Shown: positions 23,278 through 35,370 of the stretch, piece by piece | Position numbering within the stretch: position 1 is the first letter of the stretch | Layout of the letters: each line of letters opens with the position of its first letter | Source of the DNA: Vitellaria paradoxa | Taxonomy: Eukaryota > Streptophyta > Magnoliopsida > Ericales > Sapotaceae | Reading direction: 5' to 3' | NCBI GenBank assembly: GCA_019916065.1 | Contig: CM034237.1 | Location: 37,988,485 to 38,052,484, forward strand | DNA length: 64,000 nt | Made by a program: the position numbers and the translations under genes | The notes under the pieces: model-generated | Databases searched by the model: none | What the model was told of the DNA's origin: nothing | What the model saw: the letters and a program-made list of their open reading frames with translations, nothing else

Positions 23278-24900
23278 TTCTTATTCTAAACTATCCTACT
23301 AAACATATTTAACTCCCTTCCTCAAGCTCATTTCACACTCGCCTCATTCTATTGCTAACCAAATGTACCCTAAGTATTTTTCCAATTAAATGATATTTTT
23401 TCCATTTCACTTCGGTGAAAGGTGATTTCCCTTGCTGTTAAACCACATGAAGCCATATTCTTCCACTTATGTGAGAACATGATTAATGAATGACAATGAA
23501 ATTAGTATAACAGTAATACATATTATGCATAATACAAAAGGAGAACATTACAACAGTAATATAATTGGTGTGTTTGGAGTTGTATAAAAGTGTATAAAAT
23601 AAAATAGAATTGTAAAAGTAAATGTCTCGTAATTCATGTAGTGAGTGAAAAATTTAAATTTTGTTGTCTCGTAATTCGTATTTGTAGAGATTTGTAAGAT
23701 TTTATTTTATTTTGTTTGGCTCCAAACGGAGCCAATATACCAAGTTAATTAATACCCTTCTAACTTCTAATTTTTTTTTTTTAAGTGCTCACCTTCCTCA
23801 ATTGTTAGTTTTTAAGATTTTAAATTCAACCAAATGGGAGTAGTTAACAACCTAAGAATAAAAAAGAAATGAAGCAAAGAAAAAAAGAAAAAAAAATCAT
23901 ATAAAAATGTTAGAAGATTGCACTGCGACTATATATTACAAATGATCAGTATCTATAGAAAAGAGAAAATGCAACTAACTTCCAATTTCTCTTAACCGTT
24001 CAACTTCCTTAACAATGATCAGTTCAATGACACTGTACTTAATTTATTAGCAAAACCAAAGATTCTTAGCAATTATCAAGGAAGGCGATTCATACGAAAA
24101 AATTGAAACATTTTGTCAATTCACAAACATTATCACGTAGAAATCAAAACAGTAATAAATATTAAGCTGTCTTATTATATAGAATATATATTCTTATTCT
24201 AAACTATCCTACTAAACATATTTAACTCTCTTCCTCAAGCTCATTTCACACTTGCCTCATTCTATTGCCAACCAAATGTACCCTAAGTATTTTTCCAATT
24301 AAATGATTTTTTTTCCATTTCACTTCGGTGAAAGGTGATTTCCCTTGCTGTTAAACCACGTGAAGCCATATTCTTCCACTCATGTGAGAACATGATTAAT
24401 GAATGGCAATGAAATTAGTATAACAGTAATATATATTATGCATAATACAAAAGGAGAACATTACAACAGTATTATAATATACCAAGTTAACTAATACCCT
24501 TCTAACTTCTAATTTTTTTTTAAGTGTTCACCTTCCTCAATTGTTAGTTTTTAAGATTTTAAATTCAACCAAATGGAAGTAGTTAACAACCTAAGAATAA
24601 AAAAGAAATGAAGCAAAGAAAAAAAGAAAAAAAATAATAAAAAATGTTTGAAGATTGCACTGCAACTATATATTACAAATGATCAGTATGTATAGAAAAG
24701 AGAAAATGCAACTAACTTCCAATTTCTTTTAAGCATTGAACTTCCTTAAAAATGATCAGTTCAATGACACTATGCCTAATATACAAGCAAAACCAAGGAT
24801 CTTTAGCAATTATCAAGAAAGGCGATTCATACGAAAAGATTGAAACATTTTGTCAATACACAAACATTATCACGTAGAAATCAAAACAATAATAAATAGA
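23278..24900. repeat. 913-bp-offset tandem duplication
   Basis: The segment starting TTCTTATTCTAAAC at 23278 recurs from 24191 to about 24900 with high similarity throughout (for example the CACTTCGGTGAAAGG and TTAAACCAC segments). The first copy is longer because of an insertion at about 23564-23735. No coding sequence. Confidence 0.9.
23564..23735. mobile_element. MITE present in only one tandem copy
   Basis: Ends are imperfect inverted repeats: TTGGTGTGTTTGGAG on the left and CTCCAAACGGAGCCAA on the right. About 172 bp. AATATA follows on the right, and a TAATATAA stretch precedes it. The other tandem copy lacks it and reads through AATATACCAAG near 24475, giving an empty-site reference. 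Confidence 0.7.
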
Positions 24901-26958
24901 AAAAAAAACAACTAAAAATATACACAAATTTAATTTAATTAGAAAAGAAGAAAGTTTCGAGTTGGACTTACTACTTAAGTATAGGTAGAGGGATAAGTAA
25001 AATTTTTTATAATAAAAAAAAAAAGAAACAGAACCTTTAGACTTGAATCCTAAAGCAGAAACACACTAACCTGTAAAGAGAAAGAAGAAGAAAATTATAA
25101 AAGAAGTGTTAGGAGTGTCAGAAGAAGAAAATCACAAAAGTAGTGTACAAATGAGTAGTTGATGATGCTACAATTTCTACAGTTTTTAAGTTAGCTTTTC
25201 CTACAATTTTCTATTTTTGCTAAGCCTTGACTGACACAGTAGTAGCTATAAGATAAAAATAACAGTGATGTTTGTAATCATTCTTTCTGACAGTGATTAA
25301 GGATACCACTCGTAATCTCTTTTGAACCTAAATAGATTATTTGTAAAATACATAAAATAACGCTTTTCTCAATGCAAAAAGGCTTTTAGGTTCTATTTTA
25401 GAGGTGAATAATTGGGACATTATTATTCAGAAGATAAAATGAGAACTAAATTCACTCAGGGCAAGGAGCAAAACCTAGAATTGGAACCAAACATAGGCAA
25501 GGAGCTCTGTTTCACCTATATTAATCCATCCCCTCCGTTATCTCCCTTTAATGGTGAGGTAACCAAGTATGATCCCTTAAACAATCCAAAGTAGTGCCAC
25601 CTCAAAGTTATGGAATGAAGGCACATTATCAAAAAAAAAAAAACTATGGATTGAAAAAAAAAAAAATTGTGAATGAAATCCCTATAACGGACACAAAAAG
25701 GCAAAAACTTATACAAAAGTTGTGATTAAGTTTGATTCTAGAATGAAATATTTGAATTTTATTATCTCCAAAAACTGACCTTTCTCTTCTATCACATCAA
25801 ATAGATAAAATGTTCTAGTATACTTAGGTACAACAACCATATGATATTAAATAAACTTATAATCGAATCAAACAAATGAACCCCTGCATCATCATTTTGA
25901 AAACTAAGAATACGTCTTTCCCTTAAATAAACAAAAAATTATCTTCAATTCTAATTGCATTAGAGAGAGAGACATACACACAGAGAAAATTGAAAGCGAA
26001 ATAATTTCAATATAGATAAGTACATCAAGTGGGGTTTGCCTTTTAGAACCTTGACATACACATTAGGAAGCTTTGCCAGATACTTCACAGTGAGGACTAT
26101 CTGGCTTCTTTGACATCCTGAGACCTAATCAACAGCAGTCACTCACCCATTCGAGCGGCCCGCCGTTCAACTCTTTGTTAGCCCTCTCGCATTCCCTCTA
26201 GAACATGTTTCCAACAAAACCACAAATGAATCTGGCTCCACTAAACACACTCAAATGTCCATGAAATTAAGAGAACTCAACATAGGTCTTTAGTGAACAG
26301 AGGATCAAAATCAAAACTGTATTGAGAAACCAATACGGAGGATCAAAATAAAAAAAATTAGTAGGATACTTTGAAACCCTCAAAAAATTAAAAATAAAAT
26401 CAAAAATAAAAATAAAATCAATAGTTTGCACGAAGACTTAACGGATTTGATGAACCAATCTTCAAATGGGCTAACAAAGGGTTCGCGCAAAGACTTAACC
26501 TTCGATTCCCTGTCCATCTGGCTTCATTTTGATCAATTTGGTTCGCGTGATCTCCCGAAGCTCTGATTCAGCCACACTGTTGTCAGAACTTCAATCAAAA
26601 CCCTAGAAATCACAATCCTGAGAAAATCCTGTATAAACGATTAAAAAGCAAATAGAAAAGAAAAGAAAAATGTTTGATCTTACGATGATTGGGTGTTAGG
26701 AGAGAATGAACACTGAGAGCAAGAGTGCGGAGACCGGACCTCGTCCTTAGTCGTACTATCGTCAATGGTGGTGCTTCATTCCCCCTATTGGTGCTTCATT
26801 CGCCTTCGTTCACCACTAGTACAGGTTTGGTATGATTGGACAGATTTAGGCGGAAAGGTAAAACGATCTCAACTGTTGATAAAGTGAAAATTAATCTCCA
26901 CCACTGATCCCTTTACATATTTTGAAAACACTGACCTGTATTGTTAGATAGATATATA
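24901..26958. other. Intergenic, no gene recognised
   Basis: AT-rich with short A-runs. 26108-26155 repeats the 19745-19795 sequence. 26440-26820 is GC-richer, resembling captured untranslated or exon sequence, but no protein family was recognised. A small 60-codon frame at 25412 has no recognisable content. Confidence 0.4.
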
Positions 26959-27272
26959 TAGTGCTAAAAAGATATGTTGCTTTTAATGACCGCTTTTAGG
27001 GGTCATTGTAGGCCCTTTTAGTGACCACTTTTCATTTTTTAGCGATCGTTTTTTACGGTCCCTAAATACCTTTCATTCTTTTAATGACCATGTTTTAGTG
27101 ACCACTTAAAGCCGTCGCTAAAAATTGGTGACTGCCGTAAGCAGTCACTATAAACCTTTGGTCACCCATTCTGTAGACTGCCACAAAGCGGTCACTAAAA
27201 CCTTTTAGTGATCGCTTTTTGACCTTTGGTGACTGCTTTTAGTGGTCTCTAAAAGCCTCATTTTTAGTAGTG
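26959..27272. mobile_element. CACTA-derived MITE with subterminal repeats
   Basis: The right end is TTTTTAGTAGTG (inverse of CACTACTAAAAA). The left end is degenerate (AGTGCTAAAAAGAT). Between them at least eight copies of TTTTAGTGACCGC-like motifs occur in both orientations, the subterminal repeat pattern of CACTA elements. About 314 bp, no coding capacity. Confidence 0.65.
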
Positions 27273-27399
27273 CTGAAATAAATAATCACAAGGACAGTAT
27301 TGTTGCTTGCGGTTTAGCAAGCACTTACACAAATTTGCTTAAATCTTCCAAAAACATAAATCAATAAATCAAGTTTGAATTTAAGGGAAGCACAACTAA

Positions 27400-28470
27400 G
27401 GGTTCATTTGGTGTATAAAAGTGAAACTTTTTGCAACTTTTGCGTTAATGTTGTCATGTGTTACTTTTAGAAAAAAAATAAAAATAAAGTTCTGTACTTT
27501 GGCAAAAATTTATAAAAGAGAAAATTTGTGAAAAATTGATAAAAGTTGGAAAAAAATTATAATAGTTTGTAAAAGTTGAAAATGCATTTGGTAAATTTTA
27601 GCGGAAATATTTAATAAAAATTAGTAACTGATAAAAATTGGGTAAAAATTATGGTAGCCAAATAGCATCTAAAATAAAAAAAATAACTTAAAAATAACAT
27701 CATTTAACTTTATTACAAATTGTTGTTGTTTTTATATAGCAATTATATTACATGAAGTAATAGGTTTAACTTATATGTGCTATGGTATCTTAATTATTGA
27801 AATAATTATTTACGTGGAAAGTCCCTCATTTGTGACCAAATATCATCATTTATTTATTTATTTTTTACCATAAATTAAAAATGTTACAATTAAATTCTTT
27901 GACCATAAAATTGTTTTACATTACCTTTCGTTACTGAGCCATTACAGAAATTACTTATCTAACTTGCATTAATTTAACCAAGAAAACTAATGTTCTTTGA
28001 CAAAGATACACTTAAATTTAGAAAAATTGAATTATTTTAAATTATATTATTCTTATCTAAATTTGTAAAAAATGTGATCAACTTTAATAATGTATACGAA
28101 TAAATTTGGTCCATTAAGTCCCGCTATTATTGAGCAAATATATAAATATACATATGTATACATGTATGTACTGCATTTGAGAAGGTTGAAGGAGCCATTG
28201 TAATTCTTTTGTTAATGATGATTGTGCTAATTGTAGTATGGATTTAGAGTGCTAAATTTGGTCAAAAACCTCCAATTTTGTCCAACTTTCTTCACACCAA
28301 AAATCGCTAACTTTTTTCAAATTTTTTCAACTTTCTCTGATTTTTATTTTTCTTAACTTTTACCAAATTCTCAAAATTTTTCTAATTTTATCAACTTTTT
28401 TCAAATTTCTCCCACTTTTTCATTTTTTTTTAGGTAATACACCAAACACCTAATAATCTAAAATTTACTA
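27400..28470. repeat. Two AT-rich MITE-like repeats and AT-rich spacer
   Basis: 27405-27675 is purine-strand asymmetric (AAAAGTTGGAAAA-type) between TTCATTTGGTG and GCCAAATAGC. 28240-28460 is the opposite asymmetry, ending ACACCAAACACC. Both resemble units at 20570, 38195, 39680 and 43266. No coding sequence. Confidence 0.45.
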
Positions 28471-29145
28471 ACTAATTATTTTTTAAACAGATATTTAAGA
28501 TAATTGAGTTTGATGATTAAGACATGTAGTATCTGGTTGTGTGTACAATTAATTGCTATTGAAATCTTGAGATTTTACACTAGCCTACATCGTCATAATC
28601 TAGGTATAAAATTAAAAATGAGTAGTATAGGTTAATGGAATAATTAATAATTAAATAAAAATAAAAGACAACCAAAATTTACTAAAACAAAGGCACAACT
28701 CACAAAGTTAGGAGACGGTCAAACAAATATAATAGGGGTAATTACCTCTGTATCCTAGGAATTAGGGTAATAATTACATACACCGCCTGTACCTCGTTAT
28801 ACACTAATATTCCCTATACTTGTAAGTAAAATGCAACAACAGACGGTGTCATGTTAAGTTGTAAAAAGATAAAATTGCTCTCTTCTTCTTATTCTTCTAC
28901 TTCACTACTATATTTTCTCTCATCTGTTCTTCCATATTTCTCTCACATTTCTTCTTTCACTCTTCTTCAAATTCAAGCATATAATTGCAAACCTAAGCAC
29001 AATCAAAACCCTTAAATCAGTCAAGACACCATAATTTAACCTAAAAAAGATTTGAACAAAAAAGAAAAGTTGAGGCTTTGACTTCGGTGACTACAATTTT
29101 TAATTGAAAAGTTAGGGTTCCATTGAATGGTTGACGTGGAGCTAA

Positions 29146-31826
29146 TGTAAAGACCCAAAATTTTTGGCATTTTTATTTTGAATTTATAATATTTAAAATT
29201 TGGATATTTTGGACCCCATTTATATTTTATGTATATGATCTTGTGTTAAATTATTTTTATGTTATGTGTATTAATGTGTGCATAGGTATGTATGTAATTA
29301 TATATTAATATCTTATTAGTAGGAAGGGGAGGCATTGATCATTGTTTATTACTTTGTGGGGAGGCTAAGAGTTGGTAGGTTGTGTGAGAGTTAGAGGAGG
29401 AATTAAGGGGGTTTTTATGAGTGCATGCATTTGAGTAAGAGAGATGGGGATTTTTAATTAGTGCATAAATACCCCTTTTCACATTTACACCATCAGTTTC
29501 ATTATCTCCCATATAACTCTATACACCTCTTTCATCTTTTGTTGTTTTCTTTCTTTCTTCTCTTCTTCCTTCTTGTGTAAGGAAAAAAGAGAAAGAGTAG
29601 TGTTTACCATTTATCCATTAGAAGAAACGGCAAACGCAATCGTAGAGGAAATTTGGAGTGAAATCGATGGGAACTGTTCGTAGGGCCAACTTGAGTTGGT
29701 GTTTTATTTAGAGTTTTTATATACTTTGTCAACGTATATAATACGAGATAGGTGGGATTGTGTTTATTTGGTATATTTTTTTTATCATGTCATGTATATG
29801 TATATGTGCAAGGGTTGAAATCTTATTCTAAGAATTGATTTTTTTTTTTTTTTGGTTATATGAAATTCTGGAACTTCCACACTAAAATGAGTATAGTGTT
29901 TTTCTATAAAAATCATACTTAGAGATTGATTTAATTCTTGAAACTTTTATATGTTAAATTAGACATGTAGATGAGTTTCCTGTAAAAATTTCATAATTTT
30001 TGGAATTGAAATGAATTTATAGAAAAAAGTCAAACTTGACTATTGGTTGGGGATTTCTATGCTAGGATCAACACCTATTTTCTATGAAATTCATGCTTAG
30101 AGGTCGAATTAATTTTTGATATTTGTATATATGGGATTACATATCCAAAATAATATCCAGTAAAAATTTCATATTTTTTGAGTTAAAATGGATTTTAATA
30201 AAATTGTGAAAATTGACTGTTTGTTTTAAATTGCTGTGTTAACAGGAGTTTGATTTTTGTATAAAAATGATAACTACAGATTAAATTTATTTCTAAAAAT
30301 TTTATATATGAAACTATACATGTTGGAGATTCTACAGTAAAATTTTTATAATTTTTTGACTAATAATTTATTTTATAAAAATATTGAAACTTGGATGTTT
30401 AGTTTATATTGCTCTACTTACAACAATCAGATATTTGGTATAAAAGCTATAAATAAAAGTTGATATTATTTTTGAAATTTTTATATTTTAAACTAGATAT
30501 ATGAATGAGCTTTCTGTAAACATTTCAAAATTTGGATTTAAAATGGATTTTATAAAAAAATCGTGAAAGTGAGCTGTTCTGTATGGTTCTAACAGAAATA
30601 CCCATTTAGTATTCTTAAAATCTATATTATATGGCTTTATGAATAAATTTTAAATTTTGTTTTTATGAAACTAGAGTTAATTATAAGTATTTTAGGCTTT
30701 TGAATTAGTATAAAATATTTTATTTTCTATTTTTCATGAATTATCAAAATTTATGTCTCGAATCCTTCTTTGTCATGACATGCTTGATATAAAATTTTGT
30801 TTATCAAGCTAGTTGTATATATATTCTTAAATGTGGTTGCATGAGATTTATTTGATAATTGTTGTAATGAAAATGATAGTGATAGATGGGCAACATGAAA
30901 CTTAGGCCTAGGAGAATTAACTTCATAAGACTTATTGATTTAAATGATGAATACAAAAAAAAAAAAAAAAATCAAATTAGGGAGAACTTTAGTGTATGTT
31001 GTGCTGTTAATTAAAGGAATTACTTGAGATTTCATTTTTGGGTTATTAGGGTCATTAAGGGTACTAGAAAGAGTGGGTTCTAAAGCTCAAGGGCCAAAAC
31101 CTGCGCAGGGTGGTTTGCATAACTAGTAGGCTAGAAACCTACGAAATGTATATACAGCTTATTCTAGCGTATATTTAGTACCGGGACTACGAGATTGGTT
31201 GCCTACTAAGGCAAATGAGTATATTTGGGATTGCGAGACCAATTGTATCGCATGACTGAGGTCTGGGGATGTGATGAGTACATCTTGGATTGCGGGACTA
31301 GTTGTACCCCATGGCTTAGGCCTGGAGATTTATTTTGGGTTTAGTTCTGAGGCCACAGACTAAACTTGCAGAGTATCTAACCCATAGTATGATGTTGATG
31401 TGTGGTGATGTGAATGATGTGATATGATTTATTTCTAGCATTAGACTGCGGGATCATGCCTGAGTAACTTTATAATTTGAATGAAATGATTAAATATGGA
31501 TATTCTGAAAATTATAAGATTTTAAATTTTATTCTTATTAATTAGAGTTAATAGCTTTGCATGATTAAGAAATTATATTTTATAAACACTTTCTGAGCAC
31601 ACGTGGAATTTAGTGCTCACTCTCTACTACAGTTGGTAATGCAAGAGTTGATGCTCGTGATGGACCAGTGGGTTAGCTAATCGTCTTAGGTTGTTATAGC
31701 TGGATGATTTGTTTTATTTTGCATTCCAACATTTAAATTATAATTTAATGGAGTATTGATCTGAGCCCATATTTGTGGCATGGGTTTCATTCTCATGTCT
31801 CCAGTCGTAGATTTCGGGGCATGACA
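29146..31826 (+). mobile_element. Solo LTR 1, large Ty3-type, 2681 bp
   Basis: Starts TGTAAAGACCC and ends GGGGCATGACA, flanked by GCTAA (29141-29145) and ACTAA (31827-31831), a 4/5 target duplication. A TATA-like CATAAATACC lies at 29463. The termini resemble those of chromovirus (Tekay-like) LTRs. No primer site or coding region lies next to either end, so it is a solo LTR from internal recombination. Confidence 0.85.
29880..30610 (+). repeat. Four ~178-bp tandem repeats inside solo LTR 1
   Basis: The anchor GTAAAAATTTCAT and its variants occur at 29982, 30160, 30337 and 30516, spacing 178, 177 and 179. Units are diverged but share the ATGGATTTTATAAAAA-like and TTGACT-type parts. Confidence 0.8.
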
Positions 31827-32285
31827 ACTAAAGAGGAAATTTTTTATCCAAAGTTCTGAGCTAAGGCTTCATCTTCAAGTGTTTGAGATTATTAAAACTT
31901 CTTCTATAGCTCTCTGTAACTTTTATCTATATACACTAGTATATATATATCTGCATCTGATGCAATCCAAATCTCTACTAATTCTGATGAACAGACATAG
32001 AATTTGTTCCAAATTGATGAGGTTATCCAAATTTCTTCTTGTTCAACTCTCTGAAATTTTTATCTATATACACCAGTGTGTATATATATATTTTCATATG
32101 ATGAAATCAAGAAAATCAAAAGAAATTCATCAAAATCATCAGCTCTCCACTATTTTCCAATCCCTTCCAGTCGCCAAGACAAGTCCCGTCCTATCTCATT
32201 TGTTGATATGACTGTTGGAGGCCATGTCTTTGGTGACAGAAGCTTGGAAAGTGGGAACATTGAAGGGCATTTTGGTCTGTTTAAG

Positions 32286-32319
<34 letters not shown>

Positions 32320-32782
32320 TTGGATATTAAATACTTGTACTCTTATACGCGTATGTGTCAAGCACAGTTAAGTTTAACGACTCTGTCTAACTTTATATTT
32401 TACTTACAAGTATATGAGAAATTAGTGCATAATAACGAGATAAAGGTAATTACCCTAATATTATAATAGGGTAAATTACACATAGACTCCATAAACTTTT
32501 GAGTAATTATATATAGACCCCCTCTATATTTGAAATTTTCAATTACCCCATTATTTTGAAATGTTGCTAATTCTTGACCCCCTCTATTACTTTTGCTGCT
32601 TACTTCGTTAAAATTTTATTGTAAAGACGATTATGCCCCCTAATATATGGGATGGCATATACACGTTGTCCAGTTCTCTCTATGTCTCTCTCTTTTAGAG
32701 GAGTTCTTCCCAAACCTCACCCAAAGTCCCAATTGTGATTAGGTGAATATATATATAGAGAGAGAAGAGAAGCCTCTGTTTG

Positions 32783-32824
32783 TATATATATATATATATA
32801 TACTATATATATATATATATATAT
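32783..32824. repeat. (TA)n microsatellite
   Basis: Alternating TA with one interruption, inside Mutator-like element 2. Confidence 0.95.
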
Positions 32825-32992
32825 CACTGGTGATCAATCTTATCTGACACAATCACCAGCATCTCCTCCAGATTCAAACTCAACCTTCTTATTTTCTCTC
32901 TTCAGAATCAATTTTTTCCTTATTTTTGGCTCAAGTAAGGCACTCTCACTATCTTTTTCCATATATTTGAATATAGATGCCAATTGTGTAAA

Positions 32993-33750
32993 TAAGGATG
33001 GCCATCTTGGCCAACCCGTTCGTACCCTACCCGATCCCCGTCCCAAACGGGTAGAGGATTCAGGGATTTTTTGGGGATCGGGTAGGGTACGGGGACATTT
33101 TTTAAAAAAATTTGGGGATCGGGTAGGGTACAGGTATGATCTGTCCCCACCCCGTACCTTACCCTACCCGTTCCCTAACTCTACCAATATTCTCGTATAT
33201 ATATATATATATTTAATTTTTTAGTGTGTTGTTACGACAGATTTTTAGTAAGGTAGTGAATTAAGATTCTAAGTTTCTTTATCTATCACATTCCTATTAA
33301 ATTACTTTGTTTTCCAGTTTACAAAGAAACTATAAATTAAGATAGACCAACTGTGAATGTTTCTTTATTTACTTTTCCTATTTTGAACCGTAGAACCTAT
33401 TAGTATGGTAAAAAAATAGAAACCCATTAATATGGTAGGAAAATAGAAACCTTATAAATGCTTTTCTAAATATATATATGTATATGGTATTTTTCAATTT
33501 TTTAAAAATATATAAGGATTCTACTCTATTTTCTTATAAGTTATATTTTAAAATTTTTGTATTTTTATATTTTTTTCAATTCAGGTACCCGTTTCCCCAT
33601 GGGGATCCCCATTCCCCGTTTGGGTCGGGGATGGGTGGTAAAAATAAATCCCCAGTGGGGATCGGGTAGGGTATGGGGATTGATTTTAGTTTGGGGATCG
33701 GGTATGGGGATATGCATACCCGTCCCCTACCCGTCTCGTGCTCATCCCTA
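32993..33750. mobile_element. Non-autonomous hAT element, 758 bp
   Basis: Ends TAAGGATGGCC and (minus strand) TAGGGATGAGC, close to the hAT terminus TAGGGATG. Flanking 8-mers TGTGTAAA (32985-32992) and TGTGTAAC (33751-33758) match 7/8. Subterminal regions hold many GGGGATCGGGTAGGGTA repeats in both orientations, likely transposase-binding arrays. No coding sequence; the frames here are repeat artefacts. Confidence 0.88.
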
Positions 33751-33802
33751 TGTGTAACCGTTGAGTTGATATGTTGATGGGGCATAAAAGGTGAAATGTC
33801 TA

Positions 33803-33874
33803 GAACCCATTTGCAATTGGATCTGTTCAGAACCCATTTGCAATTGGATCTGTTCAAAACCCATTTGCAAAACC
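33803..33874. repeat. 27-bp tandem repeat, about 2.6 copies
   Basis: Unit begins GAACCCATTTGCAATTGG; copies start at 33803, 33830 and 33857. It ends at the insertion point of solo LTR 2. Confidence 0.95.
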
Positions 33875-35284
33875 CTAGGTGTAATAACCTGAATTGTTTT
33901 TCTTAATTAATTTGTTTAAGTGTGGTAGTGATATTTGTTATAGTAAAAATCTAGAAATTTGAGGAATTGAAAATTTTTGGAATGATAAAATTAGTTGGAA
34001 ACATTTTCGGATTTAATTTCTCTTATGTAAGAGTTTAATGTAAAATTTCTAAACTTTTATCCAAATAATTCCTAGCCCAGTTATCTATTGGTTCAACCCA
34101 AGCCCATTAACCTATGGGTCAACCATTTCTTTGACTCACCTCAACTCACTTCAACTCACTTTATCATTCACTGAGTTGACTCATTAATAGTAACTCTCAA
34201 TTATATCCTGGCAAACTTCATTTTCCATCCATCCATCGTTCCATACATCTCTTACATCTCTTAAATTTTTTAGTTAATTAGTCAAAAAGAAGACCCTACA
34301 CTAAAGACTTTAAAACACATTTTAAATTATTTGTTTAAGTAGTCAAAAAAAGCAAGCATGATTTAAAGACCTTAAAGCATCTTTTAAATTATTTGGTTTA
34401 TTAGTCAAAAAAAGCAAAGCATGATTCCCGGATCATACCACCTCCATACATTTCCCCCAATACCTCTTTTAAATTATTTGGTTAGATAGTCACAAAGCAA
34501 AGCATGATTCTTGGATCATGCTACCTATTGTAGTGGCTTTGAAGCATGGGAAGTGGAGGTTATTTTCTCTACCGACACTTTCTCTACACTCCTATGACTT
34601 CTTATAAATTTGTGTGCTTTCAAAAAAATTAGAAAAAAAATTATTATCAAGTGTTAGTTGGAGATTCGGTGTTGCTCAGAGGAAGAAAAAAGCTTAGAGC
34701 TTTCCAGTTCGATTGGTGTTCAAGGCTAAACTCCTTTTCCTTCTCAGACTTGGTCACCAATATCTTCATTGAGGTATGATGACAAACCTGCTAGTATTTG
34801 ATGCCTTCAATTTGACGCTGAAACCTTTTCTAGGTTTAAAGTATGAAACTTGATTGTGATAAAAAAAATACCCGCATTTTGGGTATTGTTTTGTCAACCT
34901 AGCAAGTTATATAACTATATTTTTATGATTGTGAATTTAATGAGACATTTAATGCCTTCCTAAACATTGGAATAATTCTATAGACATTTGTGGTATCTTT
35001 AAGCTGAAAACCGATGATAAGGCTTTGGTTATAAATAAGATGATGCTTGGAATTTATTCAAATTATTTTGAATAATATTATTCCCCTACCAAATCAAAAG
35101 TTTAAAATAAATTAGCTTTGTAATCTCACATTGGCTTAATTGTTCAACTGATGTACTATACTATTCAGATGAGAATAAAATAAAACTTATAAATTTTTCT
35201 AAAATTAAATATAAGTCCAAAGAGCTATTTATTATCTTTATATTCCATAAATTAATAAAATAAAAAGGAAAAAGAGACAAAAAT

Positions 35285-35370
35285 CGAGATCGCAGCTAAT
35301 GAGGTTCGAACTCGCAGCTTCAAATTGCAATTAGGGTCGCCCACCCACTAAGCTGCCAACCTCGGCTTAA
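35285..35370 (-). other. tRNA-like / SINE-like segment with A and B boxes
   Basis: Minus strand: TTGGCAGCTTAGTGGG (A-box-like) then, about 35 bases on, GAGTTCGAACCTC (matches the B box GWTCRANNC), then TTTTT. No tRNA fold was confirmed. Confidence 0.45.

Larger units (their letters stand above)
28735..32456. mobile_element. Mutator-like TIR element 1 (interrupted by a solo LTR)
   Basis: The left end GGGGTAATTACC and right end (minus strand) AGGGTAATTACC are long inverted repeats over more than 100 bp, sharing ATACTTGTAAGTAAAAT in inverted orientation (left near 28817, right near 32400). Flanking 9-mers AATATAATA (28726-28734) and AATATTATA (32457-32465) match 8/9, the target length of Mutator elements. 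Without the nested LTR the element is about 1.0 kb. No transposase is seen; a TTATTA microsatellite lies at 32287-32319. Confidence 0.7.

Noticed and set aside
16106..27272. One 11-kb CACTA element from the 16106 terminus to the 27272 terminus
   Set aside because: The terminal sequences differ after the first eight bases (AGAGAACA against AAAAATGA), the 3-bp flanks TGA and CTG do not match, and the right part has its own left edge near 26959.
32076..32466. Small plus-strand frames with poly-Tyr or poly-Ile
   Set aside because: Produced by the TTATTA microsatellite; no conserved content.
32840..33857. Several overlapping frames rich in Pro, Gly and Arg
   Set aside because: They arise from GGGTAGGGTACGGGG repeats of the hAT ends on both strands.
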